The position numbers and the translations under genes are program-made. DNA of 64,000 nucleotides from RQOF01 sp964461135 (GTDB taxonomy: Bacteria; Calditrichota; Calditrichia; RBG-13-44-9), in the NCBI GenBank assembly GCA_964461135.1, contig CAYWTB010000011.1:27598-91597 (forward strand). The letters are read 5' to 3'. Of the stretch, positions 15,711 through 23,329 are shown in pieces. The notes under the pieces are model-generated. The model saw nothing but the letters and a program-made list of their open reading frames with translations, was not told the DNA's origin and made no database searches. The first letter of the stretch is position 1; every line of letters starts with the position of its first letter.

Positions 15711-17579
15711 TCATTTAATGTTAATTTTGGGGCACCAGAAATAATATTCTTTGTTATGTGGTGCGAATTCGGACGGAATGATGGTTCGAACAGGTGTATA
15801 GTGCGCGAAAGCGATAAGCCGGTCATCCGGTAATTGATTATTGATGTGAACCCGGAAGGGAATCTGATCGCGAAGATAATCAACATTATAGTATTGCTTG
15901 TTTTTTAATCTCATTTTCTCGGAAAGTGAAACCGGAATTGAAAACTGTTCATCGATGCAGTCCTTTTTTGCCCAGGAGGAGTGCCGGGTCAATTGAGCAT
16001 CTTTGTAATGAGCAACATGTTCTGCAGGAATTAGCCAGATGCCTTCTCCGGCAGTGATCTCTTTTAGTTTCCCCAGGTAGTAGGAAATTTCCTCATCCAG
16101 GTTTTCTTCCCAGTCCTGGGTGTATTTTGGTAAATTGGAAATTTCAAAATTTATGTGCTCTTCCGCGGCCTGCTGATGCAACTGGTAAATAAAATGGGCA
16201 AGAGACTGGGCGGAACCTACAGGTGAAGTGACCTGTTCCGATCCGATGGATTGCCAGCTGATAAAATTGGTGCGCAAATCCATTTTTTCATAAAAATGTG
16301 CCTCCGGAAGGAGTGCAAAAGTGTTTTCAGGATATTGATCCTGGATCAGGGAGCTGATTATCCATTTTGCTTTTTCGGGAACCCGGATTATACCCGGAAT
16401 GTAACTATTGGGATTCCAGCCCACCGCAAAAAGATATTGAAAAGGACTGGATATCATCAGATGCAGCATGGGTTTACGCCCAATTTTTAAAGAAGGATAG
16501 ATATCCCGTGAGAGTTCCTCGATGGCATTAAAATTACCATCGGAATAAAGGGGTATGAAATAATTCCCGGTCAGGGCACTTATGGCTGAGCAGAGCAGAC
16601 CGCTGATATAGCTTCCGAGTACATTGTAATGGTGAGTTGAGAAAAATATTGCTGAGTTTTTTGTAGAACTGAGCATACTGGAAATACTGTCCAGTGAATC
16701 ACGCATATCGGGACGCAGGTAGTAATCGAGAACCGGTTCAACTTTTTCCTGATACATTTTCCATAGTGTAGTCAATTCGGTTTGCGGCATCTCATTTTTC
16801 TTTAGATCATAGATTTTGTAAAACAAATAAAAAAGATGCAGCGGTTCGGTGTGCGGATTATTTTCCAGATGAATGTTGGCGAACCAGCTGGTACGAGAGG
16901 GGATGGGATTCAGGGAGAAAAAAGCATTTTTCCTGAAAGCATATTTTGCTTTCAGCAGATGCCTGCTGAGAATGGGTTGTTTGGTGAAAAGGTCTCCGAT
17001 GCTTAGTGAGTATGTCAGATTCTGTAATACTCTACTGTCATCGCACTTATGGTGTTTAAAGGGAGAATCCAGAAGAGCCCGGAAAAGATGTCTATCCAGC
17101 GGGGCAACAAAATCGATGGCTTCAATATTATTATTCTGTGCAAAATCCAGCAAGGCGCGGATATCATGCAAAGAAATCATGGGGTTTATCAGAATTGCCA
17201 GGGGAGCTATGCTTTTATTACTTTTCATGTCTGCTACCACAGCGTGAAAAATCAGCTCGGGGGTCTCCGGTTCCAATTTCCCGTTTTTCTTATGAAAGGA
17301 TCTCCCCAGCCGTATAGGGTGGGAGAGCAGTTCATAAGAAAAATGACCACGTGGACATAAAGCTCCTTGGTTAAGGGGGTTAGCATAATCAAAATCCAAT
17401 ACATCCAGAGTTTTGCTAGAAAATATAACCTCATCCAGGCCTTTCAGAATTTTAAAACGGCAACCCACGGAACAGAAAGGGCAGGTCACCTGGAAAGTTT
17501 TTTTCAAAAAGGAATCAAATATGTGTTGAGTGCTCATATTTTTGTTATCTTGGTTTTTTGTGATGGGATGAATTATCAT
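15711..17579 (-). CDS. Degenerate molybdopterin-oxidoreductase-like subunit (formate dehydrogenase/NuoG-like)
   Basis: 622 residues. The N-terminal Fe4S4 domain is intact: CPFCSVGC near residues 34-41 and the fourth ligand in 'GALCPRGHF' near 93-101, followed by 'HPIRLGRSFHKKNGKLEP', as in formate dehydrogenases. The rest keeps the outline of the fold but not its key residues. Where formate dehydrogenase has the Cys or Sec followed by His (as in R-[CU]-H-S), this protein has 'APLDRHLFRALLDSPF' with no Cys. The late 'LPEAHFYEKMDLRTNF' stretch resembles the NuoG-type block. It is therefore probably an electron-transfer scaffold, not a catalyst. It lies 18 nt after hydG. An alternative start 14 codons later is possible. 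Confidence 0.75.
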   Translation of the reverse strand: MIIHPITKNQDNKNMSTQHIFDSFLKKTFQVTCPFCSVGCRFKILKGLDEVIFSSKTLDVLDFDYANPLNQGALCPRGHFSYELLSHPIRLGRSFHKKNGKLEPETPELIFHAVVADMKSNKSIAPLAILINPMISLHDIRALLDFAQNNNIEAIDFVAPLDRHLFRALLDSPFKHHKCDDSRVLQNLTYSLSIGDLFTKQPILSRHLLKAKYAFRKNAFFSLNPIPSRTSWFANIHLENNPHTEPLHLFYLFYKIYDLKKNEMPQTELTTLWKMYQEKVEPVLDYYLRPDMRDSLDSISSMLSSTKNSAIFFSTHHYNVLGSYISGLLCSAISALTGNYFIPLYSDGNFNAIEELSRDIYPSLKIGRKPMLHLMISSPFQYLFAVGWNPNSYIPGIIRVPEKAKWIISSLIQDQYPENTFALLPEAHFYEKMDLRTNFISWQSIGSEQVTSPVGSAQSLAHFIYQLHQQAAEEHINFEISNLPKYTQDWEENLDEEISYYLGKLKEITAGEGIWLIPAEHVAHYKDAQLTRHSSWAKKDCIDEQFSIPVSLSEKMRLKNKQYYNVDYLRDQIPFRVHINNQLPDDRLIAFAHYTPVRTIIPSEFAPHNKEYYFWCPKINIK

Positions 17580-17597
17580 AAGGTTTCATTGTTCCGG

Positions 17598-18440
17598 TTA
17601 ACCGAAAACATCAGGATACTGCTGAATTTTTGCATAGTTCATATCGGGTCCGTCTTTACACAGGTAGTACGGGCCAATATTACAGCGTCCGCAAATTCCC
17701 ATGCCACAACTCATTTTGCGATTCATGGACAGGTATATCTGTTCGGGTTTAAATCCCACACTCAATAATTTCAGCGTCACGAATTTCAGCATTATTTCAG
17801 GACCGCATGAGACCGCATAGGCATTATTCATATCGATACCGGTATTTTCCAGCAATTCAGTAACCAGCCCTACTTTTCCTTTCCAGTCGGCAGTTGCCCG
17901 GTCAACTGTACATTCAAAATCCACATTGGACAGTTTCTTCCATTCATCATACTGGTTTTTGAAACTCAGTTCCGAAGGATTGCGTGCCCCATATTTGATG
18001 GAAACCCTTTTGAATTTATTTAAATTGTGAAATAGCGCGTTGAGCAGGGCGCGCAAAGGTGCCAGGCCAACACCTCCTCCCACCACCAGAATCTCTTTAC
18101 CCGCAAATTTTTCCATGGGATAACCCCGGCCAAAAGGTCCTCGTAAACCCACCCAGTCTCCGGCCTTCAGATTGTGGACCGCTTCCGTCAAATGGCCGGC
18201 TTTCAGGATGGTGATTTCCATGGTATCCAGGTTATAGGGAGAGGAAGATGGTGTAAAAGGAGCTTCACCGATGCCGGCAATGGTCAATTGCATAAATTGT
18301 CCGGCCTTGAAGGGAATTTCCCGTGGAGGTTTCAGTACCAGGGTTTTAATAGTTGGTGTTTCGCTGATGACTTCAAGTACCTTGGTTTGCAGGGGGTGAA
18401 AAACATTCTCCATACTTTTATTCTCTTGTATTTGATTCAT
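17598..18440 (-). CDS. FAD/NAD(P)H-binding subunit (HydG/AsrB-like, sulfhydrogenase gamma type)
   Basis: 280 residues in a ferredoxin-reductase layout: a FAD-binding beta-barrel with 'KAGQFMQLTIAGIGEAPF', an NAD(P)-binding domain with 'VVGGGVGLAPLRALL' and 'AVSCGPEIMLKFV', and a C-terminal [2Fe-2S] site with four Cys in 'CGMGICGRCNIG' and 'YLCKDGP'. This matches the gamma subunit of the cytoplasmic sulfhydrogenases and anaerobic sulfite reductase subunit B. It would exchange electrons with NADH or NADPH. A GGAG site precedes the ATG. The matching alpha and delta hydrogenase subunits are absent from the window; instead it sits with a beta-type subunit and a Mo-like protein. Confidence 0.88.
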   Translation of the reverse strand: MNQIQENKSMENVFHPLQTKVLEVISETPTIKTLVLKPPREIPFKAGQFMQLTIAGIGEAPFTPSSSPYNLDTMEITILKAGHLTEAVHNLKAGDWVGLRGPFGRGYPMEKFAGKEILVVGGGVGLAPLRALLNALFHNLNKFKRVSIKYGARNPSELSFKNQYDEWKKLSNVDFECTVDRATADWKGKVGLVTELLENTGIDMNNAYAVSCGPEIMLKFVTLKLLSVGFKPEQIYLSMNRKMSCGMGICGRCNIGPYYLCKDGPDMNYAKIQQYPDVFG

Positions 18441-18473
18441 GATTTACTCCGGCTTCTTTAATAAAAGCGGTTG

Positions 18474-19529
18474 TTAGAATATCTCTATACTCTCTTTCAG
18501 AACCACCCGTTTTTCCAATTCCAGCAGAACCTGGCGCAGGTCGATATTGCCCATACATCCTTCCGAACAGCGTCCGCAGCCCGTGCAGGCTTCCACTCCA
18601 AAATTGGTAACGAAGGAATCGAATTTATGATAGAAGCGATTTTTAAAACGCTCTCCCAGACTTAATCGGGGCGTCAGCCCGCCGGCCATCCGGGAATAAC
18701 CGGCAAAGAAACAGGAATCCCATACTTTTATTCTTTCAAATCGCTCTTCCACCGGTTGATCATAAAGTAAGAAACAGTGGCAGGTCGGGCATATCTGGGT
18801 ACAGGTGCCACATTCAACGCAGGTTTTGGACAGATCATGCCATTCCCCGGAGTGAAGATGTTTTTGGATGGCACTCTGATGGGTTTTAAAAAATTGATAT
18901 TTTTCGTTTTTCTTTCTGACTTCCTTGCTGAGCTTCTGGCGCTGTGCTTCCCGCTTGTTAATTTGAGATCTGCTCGCTTTTTTGTATCCCGAAAAGTAGT
19001 GATTTAAAAAATCCTGCCCTTTTTCAGATCCGGTTTCCAGCAGAAAGCCATCATTCAGAGGGGAAATGTTCAGATCAAATACATCCAGGGCATATGGAGT
19101 ATGATTCAGGAGCGTACAGGAACAAAATTCACCTGCCTGCAGACAATCTGCAGAAATAATAATATTTTCTTCCCGGGCTTTAACATAAGCGGGCTCCGGA
19201 GAATCCCCTTCACGATACACCTTGTCGATAATTTTCAGGGCAGCCACATCGCAGGCTTTAGCCCCGATGATCACTTTGGGGGAATATTCCAGATTTTTTT
19301 CTTTTTCCACCGGATACTCGGCGACTTTTTGCTGAGGCGGATAAAAGAAACTTTTCAATGGCTGGGCTGTACGGATGGGAGCATAAAACCAGTTGTGATC
19401 TTCCCACGATTTCAACGGGAAATGTTTTAAATAAAATCCTTCTCCCGTCTGTATGGGCATGACAACAGGATAAGCTTGATTGATATTTTTAATGGCTGAT
19501 AACAGCTGATCCAGAGTAATTGTAAACAT
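18474..19529 (-). CDS. Iron-sulfur subunit (HydB/AsrA-like, sulfhydrogenase beta type)
   Basis: 351 residues, first gene of the 18-gene operon. The N-terminal two-thirds is the sulfhydrogenase-beta fold ('VIIGAKACDVAALKIIDKVY' is a family block). The C-terminus has two [4Fe-4S] motifs, CVECGTCTQICPTC and CTGCGRCSEGC. With HydG it forms the NAD(P)H-reactive half of group 3b hydrogenases. I prefer the ATG over an in-frame TTG two codons earlier; neither has a clear ribosome-binding site. A leader of about 500 nt with a terminator and hairpins precedes it, so expression may be controlled after transcription starts. Confidence 0.87.
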   Translation of the reverse strand: MFTITLDQLLSAIKNINQAYPVVMPIQTGEGFYLKHFPLKSWEDHNWFYAPIRTAQPLKSFFYPPQQKVAEYPVEKEKNLEYSPKVIIGAKACDVAALKIIDKVYREGDSPEPAYVKAREENIIISADCLQAGEFCSCTLLNHTPYALDVFDLNISPLNDGFLLETGSEKGQDFLNHYFSGYKKASRSQINKREAQRQKLSKEVRKKNEKYQFFKTHQSAIQKHLHSGEWHDLSKTCVECGTCTQICPTCHCFLLYDQPVEERFERIKVWDSCFFAGYSRMAGGLTPRLSLGERFKNRFYHKFDSFVTNFGVEACTGCGRCSEGCMGNIDLRQVLLELEKRVVLKESIEIF

Positions 19530-19691
19530 GATCAACCCGAGGATTTAGTTGTTCTTTAATGATTTATAGAGAGGAGTTCTGCCGGACACAGCTCCGCCCT
19601 GTCACTTACAGGGAGTGGTAAATTAACGGCAACAGGTTCAGGTGTCAGCCCCGTTCCCGTTCAAAAGTTCATAATTTCACAATATAGGATT

Positions 19692-19725
19692 AAAAAAAAG
19701 GCTCCTGGTAAAACGACCAGATGCC
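19692..19725 (-). terminator. Intrinsic terminator inside the hydrogenase leader
   Basis: On the leftward strand GGC-AT-CTGGT pairs with ACCAG-GA-GCC across a 6-nt loop, followed directly by eight T residues. It lies about 300 nt after the predicted start of transcription and 160 nt before hydB, so it could end a short RNA or act as an attenuator. Confidence 0.65.
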
Positions 19726-20002
19726 ATAAAGTCTTAACTATTTTATCCTGGAATACTATTGCAGCAGGGATATGAGTTGAAGATTTTAGATGAATTTCCG
19801 TGTTGGCCCAAAAGTCCATATCACCTGTATAAGAAAAACAAATGCAACCTGTTAAGGCTTTATTATTTTGCCGGTAATGTTGTCTGATCGTCCCGTTTTT
19901 CACTCCGGTTAAGCACCTGAAGCCAACTGTTGAATTCATCTCTTATCTGCTTTACCACCTGCTGAATTCTGTTGCTTACTTTTTTAAATCCGTACTTAAT
20001 TA

Positions 20003-20024
20003 AATTGTTAAAATATTAACAATT
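20003..20024. promoter_or_regulatory. Rex-type operator palindrome
   Basis: AATTGTTAA-AATA-TTAACAATT is a perfect 9-bp inverted repeat with a 4-nt spacer. Its core TTGTTAA-N4-TTAACAA equals the consensus known for the NADH-sensing repressor Rex in clostridia and Thermotogales (a variant of TTGTGAA-N4-TTCACAA). It covers the predicted transcription start of the hydrogenase operon, the usual position for repression. A weaker copy (TTGTTAA-ACTT-TTCATTT) lies at 20075-20092. Rex itself is not in the window. Confidence 0.7.
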
Positions 20025-20031
20025 AGGCCTA

Positions 20032-20059
20032 AATATAAAATTTTAAAATTAAAAGTCAA
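20032..20059 (-). promoter_or_regulatory. Predicted promoter of the hydrogenase operon
   Basis: Leftward -35 TTGACT (reverse complement of 20054-20059), 16-nt spacer, -10 TATATT (reverse complement of 20032-20037), each five of six to the sigma-70 consensus. The start would fall near 20025, at the edge of the Rex-type palindrome. The surrounding sequence is extremely AT-rich, which makes chance matches easier. Confidence 0.5.
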
Positions 20060-20180
20060 CAATAAAAAATAATTTTGTTAAACTTTTCATTTGAATGAAT
20101 AATTTTTACTAAAATTAAATGTTATTAACAGAAGTAAGATTGTTTGTTAAATAAAGTTAAGGAATTTCCGGTTTTATTAC

Positions 20181-21635
20181 TCAGTTCTTTTTTTTCCTCA
20201 CATTATCTTTAAATCTGGTTCCGAATTCGAATCCGCTCTCAACCGCCTTTTTGTTAATATCTATCAGCCGTTTGCGGGAGATGATATATGGCAGGGTGGC
20301 CAGGAGAGTTTCCTTCTTTAAAATACTGGTATAGCCCACAAGGGCGCCTAAGATTACCATGTTGGCAATCCGGGTGTTTCCCAGGTCATCCGCTATTTTA
20401 GTAGCAGGGATATCCATCACTTCAACATCGTTGCGTGCCGGCTTAATATCGATCAATGAAGAATCATATATAATTAATCCTCCGTTGAGGACATCTTTTT
20501 CGAATTTTTCCAGAGATGGCCGGTTCATGGTTACCAGAATTGATGGGAAGGATACGACCGGTGATCCTACCGTTTTTTCAGAAATTTGGACATGACAATT
20601 GGCGGTTCCACCGCGCATTTCCGGACCGTAGGAAGGAATCCATGAAACATTGTAACCTTCCATCATACCCGCCTGAGCCAATCCCACCCCCAGCAGCAGG
20701 ATTCCCTGTCCGCCGAAACCGGCCGCTTTTATAGCCGGATTTTTATATCTTTCTGACGGGCTGGTTTTTTTGAATAATTTTTCCTGCAGCCGGGTAATTC
20801 CCAGGTTCTCTTTAATTTCTTTTTTTGTGGCAATATGCTTCTCATGAGTACGGGGTTCTATTTCCGTTGACCGATCCCTGAAAACTCCCAGCGGAAATAC
20901 CTTAATCATTTCTTCCTCAATCCACTTCAGGGAATCCACAGGATCCATCTTCCAGCCGGAAGGGCAGGGAGAAAGAACCTCCACCAGCGAATACCCTTTT
21001 CCCTCAATCTGGTATTTGATGGCTTTGCGGATAGCCATGCGGGCTTTCGCACGATGCTTCACATCATGAACCGATACTCTTTCCAGGTATACCGGAGCAT
21101 CCAGGCTGTTGACCAACTCACATACCCGGATAGGATTTCCCTCATTATAATAATCACGTCCGCGGGGGGAAGTGGTAGTTTTTTGCCCGATGAGGGTGGT
21201 GGGTGCCATCTGACCGCCGGTCATACCATAGATGGCATTATTGACAAATATGACAGTCACATTTTCACCACGGTTTGCTGTATGAATCAACTCCGCTGTG
21301 CCGATTGCCGCCAGATCTCCATCTCCCTGGTAACTCACTACAATACTGTGCGGATGGGCCCGTTTAATGCCGGTAGCCACTGCAGATGCCCTGCCATGTG
21401 CCGCCTGTATGTTACCCGTGTCAAAATAATAATAAGCAAACACACTGCAGCCAACCGGACTGATTATTATTGATTTATCGATAACGTCGAAATCTTCCAG
21501 AGCTTCAGCCAGGAATTTGTGAATATTCCCATGACCACATCCCGGACAATAGTGTGTACTTTTTTTATCAGGATTGGGATTGCGGAAATATTCATCATAA
21601 AATGCTTTGGATTTCGTCCATTCTGTTTTAGCCAT
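20181..21635 (-). CDS. 2-oxoacid:ferredoxin oxidoreductase, fused beta-gamma subunit
   Basis: 484 residues. The first 280 or so are the thiamine-diphosphate beta subunit: 'YCPGCGHGNIHKFLAEAL', 'SPVGCSVFAYYYFDTG', the TPP/Mg motif 'YQGDGDLAAIGTAE...NN', and 'GMTGGQMAPTTLIGQKTTTS'. From about residue 300 comes the gamma subunit with 'AAGFGGQGILLLGVGLAQAG' and 'SYGPEMRGGTANCHVQIS'. In most relatives these are two proteins. From memory the beta part looks closest to the VorA type (2-oxoisovalerate) that accompanies VorB, but the 2-oxoglutarate (Kor) type cannot be excluded. The enzyme oxidises a 2-oxoacid plus CoA to acyl-CoA and reduced ferredoxin. It lies 22 nt after the alpha-subunit gene. Confidence 0.88.
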   Translation of the reverse strand: MAKTEWTKSKAFYDEYFRNPNPDKKSTHYCPGCGHGNIHKFLAEALEDFDVIDKSIIISPVGCSVFAYYYFDTGNIQAAHGRASAVATGIKRAHPHSIVVSYQGDGDLAAIGTAELIHTANRGENVTVIFVNNAIYGMTGGQMAPTTLIGQKTTTSPRGRDYYNEGNPIRVCELVNSLDAPVYLERVSVHDVKHRAKARMAIRKAIKYQIEGKGYSLVEVLSPCPSGWKMDPVDSLKWIEEEMIKVFPLGVFRDRSTEIEPRTHEKHIATKKEIKENLGITRLQEKLFKKTSPSERYKNPAIKAAGFGGQGILLLGVGLAQAGMMEGYNVSWIPSYGPEMRGGTANCHVQISEKTVGSPVVSFPSILVTMNRPSLEKFEKDVLNGGLIIYDSSLIDIKPARNDVEVMDIPATKIADDLGNTRIANMVILGALVGYTSILKKETLLATLPYIISRKRLIDINKKAVESGFEFGTRFKDNVRKKKN

Positions 21636-21657
21636 TCTCTCACCTCTTTATGGAAAA

Positions 21658-22710
21658 TTAAGAATTTTGATACCGTATTTTTATTTGTTCTATCAGCTCT
21701 TCAGTACTGGGGACATTCCCTCCCATACGATTGTAAAAGTAAACCGGAACTTTGAATTCTGATGCCAGACGTACATCATCCAGCAACTGCCCGTTGCTCA
21801 TTTCCGCTACCAGGAGAGCGGTTCCGTGGTCTGCCATTTCCTTTATTTCTTTTTTGGGGAAGGGAAACAGGGTTACCGGTCTTAAAAGTCCTACCTTCAA
21901 ACCTTCCTGCCGTAAATGGTCGATAGCCGAGCGCACCATTCGTGATACAATTCCGTAGGCCACAACAACGAATTTTGCATCATCCAGGTGATAGTCCTCA
22001 TAACGGACTTCTTTTTCCTGTATGAGACTATATTTTTCCTGCAATTTACGGTTATGAGCTTCCAGTTCATCAGGATCAAGATAGATAGAACTGATCAGGT
22101 TGGTTTTACTTTCAAAATCGCCGTAAAGCGCCCACTCTTTCCTGGGAAAATCGGTTCGGGGTTCCGGATATGAAACCGGCTCCATCATCTGTCCGATAAA
22201 TCCATCGGTTAAAATAAAGGTGGGATTACGGTATTTAAAGGCCAGGTCAAATGCATCCATGGTTAAATCACACATTTCCTGGGCACTGTTGGGAGCCAGA
22301 ACTATGTTTTTGTAGTTACCGTGTCCTCCCCCTTTGACGATCTGATTATAGTCGCTCTGTTCGGGTGCAATATTTCCCAGGCCGGGCCCCCCGCGTACCA
22401 CGTCCACTACCACCACCGGTAATTCGGCTCCCGCGGCATATGAAATTCCTTCCTGCTTGAGACTGATTCCGGGGCTGGAAGATGCCGTCATTGCCCGAAT
22501 TCCGCCGCTCACCGCACCATAAAGCATATTAATGGCGGCTACTTCACTTTCCGCCTGTATAAAGGTTCCTCCGATGGGGGGAAGGTAATAAGATGCAGCT
22601 TCGGCTATTTCTGAGGCAGGCGTGATAGGATAGCCAAAATATAAACGGCATCCTGCCAGGATGGCGCCTTTTACTACTGCATAATTTCCTTTTATAAGTT
22701 CTTTCGGCAT
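21658..22710 (-). CDS. vorB: 2-oxoacid:ferredoxin oxidoreductase alpha subunit (VorB/KorA type)
   Basis: 350 residues. Typical blocks are 'LAGCRLYFGYPITPASEIAE', 'FIQAESEVAAINMLYGAVSG', 'MTASSSPGISLKQEGISYAA' and 'GGPGLGNIAPEQSDYNQ'. This is the short alpha subunit that pairs with a separate ferredoxin and TPP subunit. The blocks fit the proteins usually named VorB (3-methyl-2-oxobutanoate), though substrate cannot be settled by eye. Its ATG overlaps the stop codon of the ferredoxin gene by one base, so the two are translationally coupled. Reduced ferredoxin from this enzyme is a natural electron source for the neighbouring hydrogenase. Confidence 0.87.
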   Translation of the reverse strand: MPKELIKGNYAVVKGAILAGCRLYFGYPITPASEIAEAASYYLPPIGGTFIQAESEVAAINMLYGAVSGGIRAMTASSSPGISLKQEGISYAAGAELPVVVVDVVRGGPGLGNIAPEQSDYNQIVKGGGHGNYKNIVLAPNSAQEMCDLTMDAFDLAFKYRNPTFILTDGFIGQMMEPVSYPEPRTDFPRKEWALYGDFESKTNLISSIYLDPDELEAHNRKLQEKYSLIQEKEVRYEDYHLDDAKFVVVAYGIVSRMVRSAIDHLRQEGLKVGLLRPVTLFPFPKKEIKEMADHGTALLVAEMSNGQLLDDVRLASEFKVPVYFYNRMGGNVPSTEELIEQIKIRYQNS

Positions 22711-22973
22711 TATAGTATAACCTCCACATTATCGTCAAATACGTGACCTTTCTTATATACTGCCACAGCCTCCGGTTCAGGACAGGCATAAAAACAAACA
22801 TTACACCCCGTGCAACCATCACCGATATAATATGCATAGTGATATCCTTTGGTATTGAATTTCTCATGAAATTTCAACACGTTTGGGGGGCAGGCTTCAA
22901 TGCACAGGCCGCACCCTTTACAGATCTCGGGTTCAATCGCAGTAATATTTTTCTCCAATACTTTCTTAGTCAT
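22710..22973 (-). CDS. 2-oxoacid:ferredoxin oxidoreductase delta subunit, 2[4Fe-4S] ferredoxin
   Basis: 87 residues with two cluster motifs: CKGCGLCIEAC (Cys18, 21, 24, 28) and CTGCNVCFYAC (Cys54, 57, 60, 64), each followed by Pro. It is the integral ferredoxin (KorD/VorD type) that takes electrons from the TPP subunit and passes them on. First gene of the three-gene operon; ribosome-binding site AAGGAT upstream; its stop overlaps the alpha-subunit start. Confidence 0.88.
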   Translation of the reverse strand: MTKKVLEKNITAIEPEICKGCGLCIEACPPNVLKFHEKFNTKGYHYAYYIGDGCTGCNVCFYACPEPEAVAVYKKGHVFDDNVEVIL

Positions 22974-23275
22974 TCCTATATCCTTTTAATTCGTTAAATG
23001 ATTCACTAATTTAATACCATTAATTATATTTCGTTATTAAGAAAATTTTTTGTACGCAGGCAAAATAGAAAAGCAGACATTTTTTTTCAAGCAAAATAAT
23101 ATTTTGCACAAGCCACTTATAAATAGATATTTATTACCCGTTTTATTTTACAAGGAAAGTTTATTTTTGTTTACTATTGTATAAATTTCTTTACGGTCAT
23201 ACCGGAAAGTACTATTGCTGCTCCGTTCCGGGCCACATGGACATTTTGGTGATATTAGTATTAATGGAAGGCAAT
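22974..23275. other. AT-rich upstream region of the oxidoreductase operon
   Basis: No gene is seen. The region is very AT-rich and contains the 17-bp palindrome GCAAAAT-AAT-ATTTTGC (23091-23107), listed separately, and a leftward TATAAT (reverse complement of 23023-23028) without a convincing -35 at the correct distance. The promoter of the ferredoxin-alpha-betagamma operon must lie here. Confidence 0.5.
23091..23107. promoter_or_regulatory. Palindrome upstream of the oxidoreductase operon, possible operator
   Basis: GCAAAAT-AAT-ATTTTGC is a perfect 7-bp inverted repeat with a 3-nt centre, 118 nt before the ferredoxin start codon. It has no T-run and is too AT-rich for a stable terminator, so an operator is more likely. 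The cognate regulator is unknown. Confidence 0.35.
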
Positions 23276-23304
23276 AAAAAACCCCCGGATCCGTGTTCCG
23301 GGGG
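23276..23304 (-). terminator. Intrinsic terminator after the dihydroorotate-dehydrogenase-like gene
   Basis: Read leftward, CCCCCGGA pairs with TCCGGGGG around a 7-nt loop, followed by six T residues (23276-23281 on this strand as A). It ends the leftward gene 26 nt downstream of its stop. Confidence 0.85.
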
Positions 23305-23329
23305 CTCAAAAGGAGGCAGCGTCAGAGTA

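Larger units (their letters stand above)
19530..20031 (-). other. Long 5' leader of the hydrogenase operon, no clear gene
   Basis: About 500 nt lie between the predicted promoter and hydB. Read leftward it holds the Rex-like palindrome, about 280 nt of unassigned sequence with one weak 92-codon frame (19661-19939) that resembles nothing I know and lacks a good ribosome-binding site, then a convincing intrinsic terminator (19692-19725), then a second structured part (19580-19646). In that part CCCTGT/ACAGGG (19597-19602, 19608-19613) form a perfect hairpin and TGCCG/CGGCA (19580-19584, 19627-19631) can close around it. It may be an attenuator or an uncharacterised regulatory RNA. I do not recognise a known riboswitch class. 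Confidence 0.45.

Noticed and set aside
15711..17579. Active formate dehydrogenase
   Set aside because: The Cys/Sec-His active-site motif is absent and no in-frame TGA that could encode selenocysteine lies in the expected place.
19661..19939. 92-codon frame on the minus strand in the hydrogenase leader
   Set aside because: No family resemblance, weak ribosome-binding site, and its end runs across a strong intrinsic terminator stem and its T-run, which is unlikely for a coding gene. Kept as part of the leader.
23023..23051. TATAAT-containing promoter for the ferredoxin-alpha-betagamma operon
   Set aside because: The -10 is perfect but no acceptable -35 lies 16-18 nt upstream; in such AT-rich DNA a lone TATAAT is not evidence.
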